The position numbers and the translations under genes are program-made. The notes under the pieces were generated by a model. It was not told where the DNA came from. It ran no database searches and saw nothing but the letters and a program-made list of their open reading frames with translations. Positions 26,042-34,853 of a stretch of DNA of 64,000 bases are shown piece by piece. The stretch covers positions 496,001 to 560,000 of the forward strand of contig JAOTRT010000002.1 of assembly GCA_030247725.1 (NCBI GenBank), given 5' to 3'. Origin of the DNA: Candidatus Nitricoxidireducens bremensis. GTDB taxonomy: Bacteria; Pseudomonadota; Gammaproteobacteria; Burkholderiales; Rhodocyclaceae. Numbering within the stretch: position 1 is the first letter of the stretch; each line of letters begins with the position of its first letter.

Positions 26042-28212
26042 CCGGGATGCGCGCCCTGCTCGGCGCGGCCTCCGCCGTCGTCCTGCCGTCCGCCATGGCC
26101 CAGGGCACGGAAGTCCTGCTGCCGGAAACCAGCGTCACGGCGCGAGCCGACGCCCAGGAACTGCGGCGCCAGGCCTCGGCGGCGACGATCGTCTTCGGCC
26201 GCGAAGACCTGGAGGCGATGGATGCCGACAGCGTCGGCGAGCTGCTGCGCAAGCTGCCGGGCACCGGCCTGTTCGCCGACCTGGAGGGCGGCGCCGGCAA
26301 GCGCGGCCGGGGCAAGGGACCCGACCGGCACATGCCGCAGATCCTCGTGGACGGCCAGCCGCTGCCGGGCGGCGACAAGTCGCCGGCCACCGCCCTGCGC
26401 CTGCCGGTGGAACTGATCGAGCGCATCGAGATCATCCGCAACGGCACGGCCGAGTTCCCCTCCTCGGGTCCCGGCGGCACCATCAACCTGGTGCTGCGCG
26501 ACGTGCCGCCCAGCGCCAGTGCCGGCCTGCGCGCCGGCCTCGGCAGCCTGGACGGCCGCACGGTAACGCGCTTCGAGGGCCTGCGCGGCGACCGCAACGA
26601 GGATTTCGGCTGGCTCGTGGCGGGCGCCTACGGCAGCCGCCCCAGCGTCGGCCGGCGCGACGGCGACATCCAGCGCTTCACGGCGGGCGCCCGCAGCGCC
26701 TGGACCACCGAGGCGGTCACCGAGCGGGGCCGCGACCACCATCTTTCCCTGACGCCGCGCCTGACCCGGACCCTGGCGCCGGGCCAGCAGCTGGTGCTGA
26801 GCCCGATGCTGAACCTGACCGAGGACGACCGGGAGAGCCTCACGCGCAAGATGGCCTATGCCGACCCGGCGGCCGGCACCGGCCTGGCCGCCTCCGGCGA
26901 GGACGCGGAGCGGGACCGGAGCCGGCGTGCCGGCGGGCGTCTCGGCGTCGAGTGGCGCCATGCCCGGCCCGGCGTCGCCGACCTCTCCCTGCGGCTGATG
27001 CTGCAGGCGGAGCGGGAGAACAAGGAACGCGACCGCCGCGAGTACAACGCCGCCGGCGCCCTGGCGGCGACGCGCGCCGAGACGGAGCGGCGCGACGAAC
27101 GGGAGGCGGGCCTGATGTTCAAGGGCAAGTGGCCGGTCGGCGAGGCCCACCTGCTGACCCTGGGCGCCGAGGCGAAACGCAAGACGGGCACGGACGAGAA
27201 GACCGTGGTCGCCAACGGCGTCCTCCAGGCCGCCGGCGCCGACGCCAGCCAGCGCCAGGCGGAGAACCGCCACGTCCTCTGGGCCCAGGACGAATGGCAG
27301 CTGACCGACAACCATGTGCTGACGCCGGGACTGCGCTGGCAGGCCCTGGGCGGCCGGATCACCGACGGTCTCGGCGTCACGTCAAACCGCAGCCACAGTT
27401 CCATCGATCCGTCCCTGCACGGCCTCTGGCAGGCGACGCCGGCCTGGAACCTGCGCGCCAGCGTCGCCCGCAGCGAAAAGGCGCCGGGCATCAAGGACCT
27501 GTCCGGCGTCGTGCGCACCGCCACCGGGGTGAACGCGTCCTCCAATCCGGACAAGGGCGGCAATCCCCAGCTGGCGCCGGAACGCAGCCTCAGCTTCGAG
27601 GCCGGCGTCGAGCACTTCCTGCCGGCCCGGGCCGGCAATGCCGGCCTGTCGTTCTACCGGCGCCGCATCGACAACCAGGTGCAGAAGCTCACCCGTCTCG
27701 AAGGCGGACGCTGGATCGAACGGCCCTACAACGTGGGCAACGCCGAGCTGACCGGCTTCGTCGCCGACCTCAAGGCGCGCCTGGACGGCCTCGGCCTGCC
27801 GGCCCTGACGCTGCGCGGCAACCTGGCCGTGAGCCGCACGCGCATCGTGGACCCGGTGGCGACCCTGGGGGCCGGCGAGGGGCCGCGCCGCAGCGCCAAC
27901 CTGGGCTTCGACTACGAGTTCGGCGAGCCGCGCATCACCGTCGGCGGCAACTTCAACTGGGCGGACGCCCTGGACCGGGAGAACAGCGCGACCCTGCGCC
28001 AGGTGCAGGCGGCCCGGCGCCAACTCGACCTCTACGCGCTCTGGAAACTCGACCGCCAGACCGGCATCCGCGTCTCCGCCCAGAACCTGACGCGGGCGCG
28101 CCGCGACGCCGACCTGACGGAGCGCGACGCCGCCGGCCTCGTCAGCCGCCTCGAAACCGACCGGGAATCCAGCGTCCCCAGCCTCATGGTGACGCTGGAG
28201 GCCAAATGGTGA
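26035..28212 (+). CDS. TonB-dependent outer-membrane receptor 2
   Basis: 725 residues from the ATG at 26035, overlapping the previous stop by 7 nt; ATG 26047 would give 721 and an equally good signal peptide (MRALLGAASAVVLPSAMA). Plug motifs VGELLRKLPGTGLFADLEGG, PQILVDGQPLPGGDKSP and NGTAEFPSSGPGGTINLVLRDVP parallel receptor 1, and both end in -LEA(R/K)W, so the two arose by tandem duplication. Ligand unknown. The plug contains a basic insertion AGKRGRGKGPDRH absent from receptor 1. Confidence 0.9.
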   Translation: MVAGMRALLGAASAVVLPSAMAQGTEVLLPETSVTARADAQELRRQASAATIVFGREDLEAMDADSVGELLRKLPGTGLFADLEGGAGKRGRGKGPDRHMPQILVDGQPLPGGDKSPATALRLPVELIERIEIIRNGTAEFPSSGPGGTINLVLRDVPPSASAGLRAGLGSLDGRTVTRFEGLRGDRNEDFGWLVAGAYGSRPSVGRRDGDIQRFTAGARSAWTTEAVTERGRDHHLSLTPRLTRTLAPGQQLVLSPMLNLTEDDRESLTRKMAYADPAAGTGLAASGEDAERDRSRRAGGRLGVEWRHARPGVADLSLRLMLQAERENKERDRREYNAAGALAATRAETERRDEREAGLMFKGKWPVGEAHLLTLGAEAKRKTGTDEKTVVANGVLQAAGADASQRQAENRHVLWAQDEWQLTDNHVLTPGLRWQALGGRITDGLGVTSNRSHSSIDPSLHGLWQATPAWNLRASVARSEKAPGIKDLSGVVRTATGVNASSNPDKGGNPQLAPERSLSFEAGVEHFLPARAGNAGLSFYRRRIDNQVQKLTRLEGGRWIERPYNVGNAELTGFVADLKARLDGLGLPALTLRGNLAVSRTRIVDPVATLGAGEGPRRSANLGFDYEFGEPRITVGGNFNWADALDRENSATLRQVQAARRQLDLYALWKLDRQTGIRVSAQNLTRARRDADLTERDAAGLVSRLETDRESSVPSLMVTLEAKW

Positions 28213-28237
28213 AATGCAGTCCCCCCAGGAGAACGAC

Positions 28238-28996
28238 ATGAAAATCACATTCAAGGCCCGCGACTGGCACAACTGGATTTCGGTGATCCTGCTGGTGCCC
28301 ATGCTGCTGGTCGGCATGACGGCCATTTTCATCTCCCACAAGAAGGCCCTCGACCTCGACGATGTGGACCTTTCGCGCTATGTGGCCTGGTTGCCCGGCT
28401 ACGGCGCGGCGAAGGCCGAGAAGCCGGAGCTGCGGGCGAGCCTCGCCACCGGCGACGGACGGCGCTGGATCGCCGGCAAGGAAGGCCTCTACCGCATTGC
28501 CGGCGAAACCGCCGAGCCGGTGGCGGCGTTCGCCGGCACCCAGGTGCGCGGCCTCGCCACCGCCGCCTGGGGCGTGGTCGCCGCCGCCAAGAACGGCGTC
28601 TGGCTGGAAAGGGACGGCGTCTGGGAACGGGTGTACAAGGGCGATGCCTGGAGCGCCGTCGCCAACCCGGACGGCAGCGTGACCGTCGCCCTCAAGGACA
28701 AGGGCCTGCTCGCCAGCGCCGACGGCAAGCGCTGGAGCGCCGAGTCCTCGCCGGCGGTGGCCGCCGTCCAGGCGGCCATGCCGACGGCCGGCGGCGAGCG
28801 CGTCACCCTCGGTAAGCTGGTGATGGACCTGCACACGGGCAAGGCCTTCTTCGGCAAGGAGGCCGAATGGATATGGATCGACCTGCTCGGCTTCGTCTGG
28901 GTCTTCCTCGGCTTCACCGGCCTCTACCTGTGGTGGCGCACCCAGACCAAGCGCCGCGATGCGGCACGCAAGCAGTGGGAGATTCTCCATGGCTAA
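28238..28996 (+). CDS. PepSY-associated-type inner-membrane protein
   Basis: 252 residues. N-terminal RDWHNWISVILLVPMLLVGMTAIFISH and C-terminal IDLLGFVWVFLGFTGLYLWWRTQTKRR are the paired helices of PepSY-TM proteins that accompany TonB receptors; the periplasmic middle (60-205) has short repeats such as GLYRIAG, GVWLERDGVWERVYKG and GLLASADGKRWSAES that resemble beta-propeller blades. The start at 28238 has an ideal AGGAGAACGAC upstream. A role in periplasmic iron reduction is suggested for relatives, not proven. Confidence 0.78.
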   Translation: MKITFKARDWHNWISVILLVPMLLVGMTAIFISHKKALDLDDVDLSRYVAWLPGYGAAKAEKPELRASLATGDGRRWIAGKEGLYRIAGETAEPVAAFAGTQVRGLATAAWGVVAAAKNGVWLERDGVWERVYKGDAWSAVANPDGSVTVALKDKGLLASADGKRWSAESSPAVAAVQAAMPTAGGERVTLGKLVMDLHTGKAFFGKEAEWIWIDLLGFVWVFLGFTGLYLWWRTQTKRRDAARKQWEILHG

Positions 28997-29153
28997 GGTC
29001 TTCGGTATCGGCCTGGCGGCCATCGCCTTGATCGGAATCGCAGGAGCGGTCTGGCTCTTCGTCGATGGCTTGCAGGCACGCCGTGAGGCCAACAGCTACA
29101 AGCGGCCCTTGCCGGAGCGCAAGCCGAGGCAAACACGGGAGGTTCAGACATGA
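28989..29153 (+). CDS. Small membrane protein, 54 residues
   Basis: Starts 8 nt inside the previous gene. One helix (VFGIGLAAIALIGIAGAVWLFV) followed by a basic tail QARREANSYKRPLPERKPRQTRE facing the cytoplasm by the positive-inside rule. Not recognised as a named family. Tight coupling on both sides indicates it is made with the PepSY-type and DUF2325 proteins. Confidence 0.7.
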   Translation: MAKVFGIGLAAIALIGIAGAVWLFVDGLQARREANSYKRPLPERKPRQTREVQT

Positions 29154-30418
29154 AGGAAATCGCCCGCCTGCTCGACCAGGCTTTCGACGGTACCGCCCCG
29201 GCCTTGCCGCTGCCGCCTTCGTCGCCGCCGGCCGCCGCCGGCCGCCGCCGCAAGAAGCTGTGGGAGCTGCCGACCCGCTGGCATTGCCCCCTCGTCGGCA
29301 CCTGCCTGCCGGTGGCCGAGATGCGCCGCCTGGCGAAACGGGCCGGCGTGGATGCGGCCGAGATGTCCGACTACACGCTGCACACCGTCGTGGTCGGCCA
29401 TTGCGGCGAACACGGCGACGTGGCGGGCCGCCTGCAGCGCTTCCTCGACGAACATTTCGCCGCCGCCGTGACGAAGTTCGCCAAGGCGAAGACCGAAGCC
29501 GCGGTCCTCGTCCTCTGGCGCGAAGCCCTGGCGACCGGCGACGTGGCCGGCGCCCTGTGGGCCGCCTGGAGCCACCCGGACCTGGGCGAGGAAGGCGGCA
29601 AGGACATCTACGGCGACATCCACATGCTGTCCCACCAGGTAGGCGCCAGCGCCCGGGCCGACCTGCGGCGCCTGACGGCCCTGGAACAGGACAACGTCCG
29701 CCTGCGGGACGACGCCGCCGCCCTGCGCCTCGGCCTCGGCGAAGCCCAACGCCAGCGGGAGCGGGAGGTGTCGCTGCTGCAGAAGCGGCTGGCGGAAGCC
29801 GAGGACCGGGCCGCCCGCCTGGCGCGCAACGAACTGGAACTGGCCGCCGCCCGCCGGTCGGTGGCCGCCTACGACACCCTGAAGGAACGCGCCGAGGCCC
29901 TCGCCCGCCGCGCCGAAACCCTGGAAGAACGCAACGCCGCCAACGCCCGCCGGGCGGCGGCCTTCGAGAACGAACTGGCCGAGACCCGCGCCGAACTGGC
30001 CGCCACGGCCGGCGCCCTGGAATCCGCCCTCGGCCTGTGCGACGGCGTCGCCGGCACGAGCGGCTGCGGACGCACTTGCCCCGCCGAGTCCCGGCTCGCC
30101 GGCCGCTGCGTGGTCTGCATCGGCGGACGCACAGGCCTCGTGGACGGCTACCGCCGCCTGGTGGAAGCCAGCGGCGCCCGTTTCGTCCACCACGACGGCG
30201 GCCAGGAGGAAAGCCTCCACCGCATCGACGCCGTGCTTGCCGGCGCCGACGCCGTGGTCTGCCAGGCGGGCTGCGTCTCCCACGCCGCCTACTGGCGCCT
30301 CAAGGATGCCTGCAAGAAGCTGGGCAAGCCCTGCGTCTTCCTCAAGTCGCCGGGCGTCACCAGCTTCGCCCGCGGTCTCGCCGAACTGGCCTCCGTAGAA
30401 CCGCCGGCGCCCCACTAA
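29150..30418 (+). CDS. DUF2325 domain-containing protein with coiled coil
   Basis: 422 residues. N-terminal part contains WHCPLVGTCLPVAEMRRLAKRAG and HCGEHGDVAGRLQRFLDEHF; residues 175-300 form a long coiled coil; the C-terminal DUF2325 domain (320-410) has GRCVVCIGGRTGLVDGYRRLVE and DAVVCQAGCVSHAAYWRLKDACKK. Several Cys (CVVC, CQAGC, SGCGRTCPAE) could bind metal or sense redox state. Relatives occur next to iron-transport genes in Rhodocyclales-type genomes; biochemical function is unknown. Last gene of the iron block. Confidence 0.85.
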   Translation: MKEIARLLDQAFDGTAPALPLPPSSPPAAAGRRRKKLWELPTRWHCPLVGTCLPVAEMRRLAKRAGVDAAEMSDYTLHTVVVGHCGEHGDVAGRLQRFLDEHFAAAVTKFAKAKTEAAVLVLWREALATGDVAGALWAAWSHPDLGEEGGKDIYGDIHMLSHQVGASARADLRRLTALEQDNVRLRDDAAALRLGLGEAQRQREREVSLLQKRLAEAEDRAARLARNELELAAARRSVAAYDTLKERAEALARRAETLEERNAANARRAAAFENELAETRAELAATAGALESALGLCDGVAGTSGCGRTCPAESRLAGRCVVCIGGRTGLVDGYRRLVEASGARFVHHDGGQEESLHRIDAVLAGADAVVCQAGCVSHAAYWRLKDACKKLGKPCVFLKSPGVTSFARGLAELASVEPPAPH

Positions 30419-30528
30419 CCGGCCCGACCCGCCGCTCAGCAGGCTTCCACCTCACCCCGGCTCATGCCGGCAAAAAGCCATCCGCAGCTGCCGCAGGGCC
30501 GGCCGGCATTCACTCGCCCATGCAAATA

Positions 30529-30594
30529 ATAGTGCATACCTATGGTCGCGGTAGAGCCAATTCATTGGACCTATTGATTGGCGATCCCTAACAT
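30529..30594 (+). promoter_or_regulatory. OxyR-type box and promoter of ahpC
   Basis: ATAG-N7-CTAT-N7-GTAG-N7-TCAT (30529-30565) reproduces the OxyR tetranucleotide spacing exactly, with two perfect and two one- or two-base-off quarters. It abuts a possible -35 TTGGAC (30565-30570) and -10 TAACAT (30589-30594), the place where OxyR activates. Rest of the 221-bp gap upstream shows nothing else. Confidence 0.78.
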
Positions 30595-30639
30595 CCGCTC
30601 CATCGCTTCGCTCAACGCCACTTCCCAAGGAGAAACCCC

Positions 30640-31209
30640 ATGAACACCACCCTCATCAACACCGAAATCCTCCCCTTCAAGGCCACCGCCTTCCACGCCG
30701 GCAAGTTCGTCGAAGTCACCAACGCCACCCTCAAGGGCAAGTGGTCCGTGGTCTTCTTCTACCCGGCCGACTTCACTTTCGTCTGCCCCACCGAGCTGGG
30801 CGACCTGGCCGACAACTACGCCGAGTTCCAGAAGATGGGCGTCGAGATCTACGGCGTCTCCACCGACACCCACTTCACCCACAAGGCCTGGCACGACACC
30901 TCCGAGACCATCGGCAAGATCCAATTCCCGATGATCGGCGACCCCACCGGTGCCATCTCCCGCAATTTCGGCGTAATGATCGAGGAAGCGGGCCTGGCCG
31001 AGCGCGGCACCTTCGTCATCGATCCCCAGGGCAAGATCCAGATCATCGAAGTCAACGCCGGCGGCATCGGCCGCGACGCTTCCGAACTGCTGCGCAAGGT
31101 GAAGGCTGCCCAGTACGTGGCCGCCCACCCGGGCGAAGTCTGCCCCGCCAAGTGGAAGGAAGGCGAGAAGACCCTGGCCCCGTCCCTGGACCTGGTCGGC
31201 AAGATCTAA
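30640..31209 (+). CDS. ahpC: Alkyl hydroperoxide reductase subunit C (2-Cys peroxiredoxin)
   Basis: 189 residues. Peroxidatic Cys49 in FTFVCPTEL and resolving Cys168 in GEVCPAKW. It reduces hydrogen peroxide and organic hydroperoxides, with electrons from AhpF encoded 123 bp downstream. Preceded by AAGGAG and an OxyR-type box. Confidence 0.97.
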   Translation: MNTTLINTEILPFKATAFHAGKFVEVTNATLKGKWSVVFFYPADFTFVCPTELGDLADNYAEFQKMGVEIYGVSTDTHFTHKAWHDTSETIGKIQFPMIGDPTGAISRNFGVMIEEAGLAERGTFVIDPQGKIQIIEVNAGGIGRDASELLRKVKAAQYVAAHPGEVCPAKWKEGEKTLAPSLDLVGKI

Positions 31210-31232
31210 ACCCCACCTTCAACCCCAGCCGT

Positions 31233-31257
31233 CCGGCCCCGGCGATCCCGGGGCCGG
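31233..31257 (+). promoter_or_regulatory. GC hairpin between ahpC and ahpF
   Basis: Arms CCGGCCCCGG and CCGGGGCCGG (10 bp, 5-nt loop) without a following T tract. More likely a stabiliser of the ahpC 3' end or a partial block that keeps AhpF below AhpC than a full terminator. Confidence 0.6.
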
Positions 31258-31332
31258 GATTGCAGCGGCAAGGCAGTCCGGAACAGGATTCCGTGCGGGC
31301 CTTCCCATTGCAATCCTCACCAGGAGACCACC

Positions 31333-32910
31333 ATGCTCGAATCCGCCATCAAGGCCCAGCTTTCCGGCTATCTCGAAAAACTCCAGCAGCCCATCGAACT
31401 CGTCGCGTCGCTGGACGACAGCGCCGCCGCCGGCGAGATGCGCGCCCTGCTCGACGACATCGCTTCCCTGTCGCCGAAGGTGAGCGTACGCCACGACGGC
31501 AGCGACGCCCGCAAGCCCTCCTTCTCGGTCGGCCGGCCCGGCGAGGCCCATCGCATCCGCTTCGCCGGCCTGCCCATGGGCCACGAGTTCACTTCCCTGG
31601 TGCTGGCCCTGCTCCAGACGGGCGGCCATCCGCCCAGGGTGGAGGCGGCGCTGATCGAGCAGATCAAGGCCATTCCCGGCAAGTTCCGCTTCGAGACCTA
31701 CATTTCGCTCTCCTGCCACAACTGCCCGGACGTGGTCCAGGCCCTCAACCTGATGGCGGTGCTCAACCCCGGCGTCGAGAGCGTGATGATCGACGGCGCG
31801 CTTTTCCAGGCCGAAGTGGACGAGCGCCGCATCATGGCGGTACCCACCGTATTCCTCAACGGCGAGAACTTCGGCCAGGGCCGCATGACCATCGAGGAGA
31901 TCGTCGCCCGTCTCGACACCGACGCCGCCGCGCGGGAGGCCGGGAAGCTCGAAGTGAAGGACGCCTTCGACGTGCTTGTCGTCGGCGGCGGACCGGCCGG
32001 CTCGGCGGCTGCGGTGTATGCGGCCCGCAAGGGCATCCGCACCGGCGTCGTGGCCGAGCGTTTCGGCGGCCAGGTGCTCGATACCCTGTCCATCGAGAAC
32101 CTCATTTCCGTCAAGCACACCGAGGGCCCGAAGCTCGCCGTCGCCCTGGAGCAGCATGTGAAGGAATACGAGGTAGACATCATGAATCTCCAGCGCGCCG
32201 AGGCCCTGGAGCCGGCCGGCGCCGACGGCCTGGCGCGCGTGCGCCTCGCCAGCGGGGCGACCCTGAAGGCGAAGGCCGTGATCCTGGCGACCGGCGCCCG
32301 CTGGCGCGAGATGAACGTGCCCGGCGAGAAGGAGTACAAGGCCAAGGGCGTCTGCTTCTGCCCCCACTGCGACGGCCCCCTGTTCAAGGGCAAGCGCGTG
32401 GCGGTGATCGGCGGCGGCAACTCGGGTGTCGAGGCGGCCATCGACCTGGCCGGCATCGTCTCCCACGTGACGCTGCTTGAGTTCGACGCCAGACTGCGCG
32501 CCGACGCCGTGCTCCAGGCCAAGCTCACCAGCCTGGCCAATGTGACGGTGATCACCAGCGCCCTCTCGACGGAAGTGCTCGGCGACGGCGCCAAGGTGAC
32601 GGGACTGGCCTATCAGGACCGGACAACCGGGGAGTCGCACCGCATCGAACTGGAGGGCATCTTCGTCCAGATCGGCCTGCTGCCGAACACGGACTGGCTC
32701 AAGGGCACGGTGGCCCTGTCGCCCCGCGGCGAAATCGAAGTGGATGCCCGCGGCCAGACCTCGGTGCCCGGCGTCTTCGCCGCCGGCGATGCGACAACGG
32801 TGCCCTACAAGCAGATCATCATCGCCATGGGTGAAGGTGCCAAGGCCAGCCTGTCGGCCTTCGACCACCTGATCCGCAGCCCGGCGCCTGCTGCGGCGGT
32901 AGCCGCTTGA
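31333..32910 (+). CDS. ahpF: Alkyl hydroperoxide reductase subunit F
   Basis: 525 residues. N-terminal double thioredoxin domain with active-site CHNC in [14 protein letters not shown]-binding [19 protein letters not shown], redox-active CPHC in [31 protein letters not shown] (also the NADH-binding glycine motif), and C-terminal [23 protein letters not shown]. It transfers electrons from NADH to AhpC. Confidence 0.97.
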   Translation: MLESAIKAQLSGYLEKLQQPIELVASLDDSAAAGEMRALLDDIASLSPKVSVRHDGSDARKPSFSVGRPGEAHRIRFAGLPMGHEFTSLVLALLQTGGHPPRVEAALIEQIKAIPGKFRFETYISLSCHNCPDVVQALNLMAVLNPGVESVMIDGALFQAEVDERRIMAVPTVFLNGENFGQGRMTIEEIVARLDTDAAAREAGKLEVKDAFDVLVVGGGPAGSAAAVYAARKGIRTGVVAERFGGQVLDTLSIENLISVKHTEGPKLAVALEQHVKEYEVDIMNLQRAEALEPAGADGLARVRLASGATLKAKAVILATGARWREMNVPGEKEYKAKGVCFCPHCDGPLFKGKRVAVIGGGNSGVEAAIDLAGIVSHVTLLEFDARLRADAVLQAKLTSLANVTVITSALSTEVLGDGAKVTGLAYQDRTTGESHRIELEGIFVQIGLLPNTDWLKGTVALSPRGEIEVDARGQTSVPGVFAAGDATTVPYKQIIIAMGEGAKASLSAFDHLIRSPAPAAAVAA

Positions 32911-32943
32911 GAAAGGGAATATCCCGCGCCTGGGCGGGCTAGC

Positions 32944-32967
32944 AAAAGGGGCGGCGACAGCCGCCCC
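32944..32967 (-). terminator. Terminator between convergent ahpF and bfr
   Basis: 8-bp stem GGGGCGGC/GCCGCCCC with a 4-nt loop. On the minus strand it is followed by TTTT, so it best serves bfr; the plus side has only a weak CTCT tract. Confidence 0.7.
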
Positions 32968-32976
32968 CTCTGTCGT

Positions 32977-33459
32977 TCAGGACGCGGAGGATTCGCCCAT
33001 CTGGGTTTGCAGGTAGTTCTGCAGGCCGACCTTGCCGATCAGTTCGAGCTGGGTCTCCAGATAGTCGATGTGCTCCTCGGTGTCCTCCAGCAGGTCGTCG
33101 AGGATCTCCCGCGATACATAGTCGCCGACGCTCTCACAGTGGGCGATGGCGGCCTTGAGATCGGCATGGGCGCCCTGCTCCAGCTTGAGGTCGCCGGCGA
33201 TGCACTCGGGCACGCTCTCGCCGATCAGGAGTTTGTTGAGGGCCTGGAGATTGGGCAGGCCTTCGAGGAACAGCACGCGCTCGATCAGCTTGTCGGCGTG
33301 CTTCATTTCCTCGATGGACTCCTCGTACTCGTGCTTGCCCAGGGCGTTGAAGCCCCAGTTCTTGTACATGCGCGCGTGGAGGAAATACTGGTTGATGGCC
33401 GTGAGTTCGTTCACCAACTGCTTGTTGAGCAACTGGATGACCTTCTTGTCGCCTTTCAT
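32977..33459 (-). CDS. bfrB: Bacterioferritin, haem-ligand subunit (BfrB-like)
   Basis: 160 residues. Haem ligand Met52 is present (EEMKHADK). Ferroxidase ligands Glu18, Glu51, His54, Glu94 and His130 are present, but position 127 is Thr (DTEEHID), so the di-iron site looks incomplete. Complements the second bacterioferritin at 34.9 kb, which lacks Met52. Stores iron in 24-mers in the cytoplasm. Start at 33459 ([15 protein letters not shown]) with GGAG upstream, 11 bp after bfd. Confidence 0.94.
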   Translation of the reverse strand: MKGDKKVIQLLNKQLVNELTAINQYFLHARMYKNWGFNALGKHEYEESIEEMKHADKLIERVLFLEGLPNLQALNKLLIGESVPECIAGDLKLEQGAHADLKAAIAHCESVGDYVSREILDDLLEDTEEHIDYLETQLELIGKVGLQNYLQTQMGESSAS

Positions 33460-33470
33460 GGTCTTCTCCG

Positions 33471-33680
33471 TCAGGCTGCTGCCGTTGCGAAATGGATCTC
33501 CTGGGCGGCAGGGACGGGAACGATGGCTTCCTTCATGACGCGGCGCGCACAGGAGGCGCACCGGCCGCAACAGTCGCCGACACCGAGCCGCTCGCGCAAC
33601 TCTCGCATGGAACGGCATCCTTCGGCAACCGCTTCGCCGATATGGCGTTCGGTGACGGCATTGCAGACGCAGACGTACAT
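33471..33680 (-). CDS. bfd: Bacterioferritin-associated ferredoxin
   Basis: 69 residues. [2Fe-2S] ligands Cys4, Cys6, Cys38 and Cys41 match the Bfd spacing (CxC, then CxxC); extra Cys22, Cys37 and Cys44 are present. It donates electrons to haem in bacterioferritin to release iron. First gene of the bfd-bfr pair, behind a palindromic Fur-like operator. Confidence 0.94.
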   Translation of the reverse strand: MYVCVCNAVTERHIGEAVAEGCRSMRELRERLGVGDCCGRCASCARRVMKEAIVPVPAAQEIHFATAAA

Positions 33681-33698
33681 GGTTCGGCTCCGGGGATA

Positions 33699-33743
33699 GT
33701 CTCAGCTTATTGCGAATGATTCGCAATAAGCTGAGACTTGTCA
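33699..33743 (-). promoter_or_regulatory. 39-nt perfect palindrome with Fur box, promoter of bfd-bfr
   Basis: 33699-33737 is a perfect palindrome: 19-nt arms around a single central base, with outer sequence GTCTCAGCTTATTGCGAA and its complement. The middle TTGCGAATGATTCGCAA reads as a Fur-type box. A minus-strand -35 TTGACA (33742-33737) overlaps both the palindrome edge and the stop codon of the ZIP gene. Fur repression of bfd when iron is plentiful is the expected logic for an iron-release ferredoxin. Confidence 0.82.
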
Positions 33744-34652
33744 ACCCCCGAATGCGTTATCGAGGACCATCATGACGGCGAAGCCGAGGGCGACGCCCAT
33801 GGTGGCGGCCGATTCGTGGCCGCGGCGGTGGGTGCCCGGGATGATCTCGTGGCTGACGACGAAGAGCATGGCGCCCGCCGCCGCCGCAAGCGCCATGGGG
33901 TAGAGGGCCGGCACGGCCGACACCACCACGGCGCTGGCGACGGCGCCGATCGGCTCGGCAAGCCCCGTGAGGGCGCCGATGCCTGCGGCCTTGCCGGCGC
34001 CGTGACCGACCGAGCGCAGGGCGAGGGCAACCACCAGGCCTTCGGGCAGGTCCTGGATGGCGATGGCGATGGCCACGGGCCAACCCTGGGCGGGCTCGGT
34101 GCCGGAGAAGGCGGCACCGATGGCGAGGCCCTCGGGGAAATTGTGGATGAGGATGGCGAACACCATGAGCCAGACGGCGCGCACGCCCAGGCCGCCGGTT
34201 GCCGCGCCATCGCTGTGCACATGGGGCACCACCTTCTCCACGGCGAACATGGCGGCGACGCCGGCCGCCAGCGAAACGGCGGCGAGCACAGAGGCCAGGG
34301 CGCGGCTGCCGACGATGCCGGTGCCGGCCTCGATGGCCGGGATCACGAGGGAGAAGGCGCTGGCCGCAAGCATGACGCCGGCGCCGAAACCCAGCATGGC
34401 GTCCTCGGCCCGGGCCGATACGCCGCGCCGCATGAACAGCACGGGCAAGGCACCGAGCGCCGTTGCCGCACCTGCCACCATGCCGCCGGACAGGGCAGCC
34501 GCCAGCACCGCAGAACCGGCCACCGCCTGGGCCAGGTCGGCCATCAGCAGGATGATGCCGACGGCGGCGACACCGACACCGACGACAAAGCGCATCCCGC
34601 CCCAGGACCAGGCGGTCGTTCCGGCCGATAAGCTTCTCACCATTGCGCTCAT
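33741..34652 (-). CDS. ZIP-family divalent metal transporter
   Basis: 303 residues, about eight membrane helices. [15 protein letters not shown] and [15 protein letters not shown] are the two metal-binding ZIP helices (IV and V), and the last region has [13 protein letters not shown]; a His-containing loop [10 protein letters not shown] follows helix III. Imports zinc, iron or similar ions at the inner membrane. Start at 34652 chosen; an in-frame GTG/ATG at 34643 is possible. Sits between two bacterioferritin genes, which favours iron but does not prove it. Confidence 0.9.
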   Translation of the reverse strand: MSAMVRSLSAGTTAWSWGGMRFVVGVGVAAVGIILLMADLAQAVAGSAVLAAALSGGMVAGAATALGALPVLFMRRGVSARAEDAMLGFGAGVMLAASAFSLVIPAIEAGTGIVGSRALASVLAAVSLAAGVAAMFAVEKVVPHVHSDGAATGGLGVRAVWLMVFAILIHNFPEGLAIGAAFSGTEPAQGWPVAIAIAIQDLPEGLVVALALRSVGHGAGKAAGIGALTGLAEPIGAVASAVVVSAVPALYPMALAAAAGAMLFVVSHEIIPGTHRRGHESAATMGVALGFAVMMVLDNAFGG

Positions 34653-34709
34653 GATCTTTTCCCGATGTTCTTGCGATGGACCGATTCTGGGCCGGCGTCG
34701 GCAATTTAT

Positions 34710-34723
34710 CCAATTGATTGCAC
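34710..34723 (+). promoter_or_regulatory. CCAATT-ATTG motif shared with the ahpC promoter
   Basis: CCAATTGATTGCAC here and CCAATTCATTGGAC at 30557-30570 differ at two positions. Both lie in promoter regions of peroxide/iron genes. Possibly a common regulator site, possibly chance; no defined consensus is known to me. Confidence 0.35.
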
Positions 34724-34853
34724 AAAGCGATTCGATAGCCAATCGCCATTGCCTTTTCCTTGCGCGGGCGTCGCACCGCGCGCAAAATGGCGCCAGCCAG
34801 CCAGAAGCCATACAGCCAGCCAATCCTCGCAACGAATCCAGGGAGATTCCAAG

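Noticed and set aside
31233..31257. Full terminator between ahpC and ahpF
   Set aside because: No T tract after the stem; ahpF has no clear promoter of its own, so read-through is expected.
34725..34760. OxyR box upstream of bfrA
   Set aside because: Only one half (ATAG-N7-CCAT) fits; the other two quarters do not match at the required spacing.
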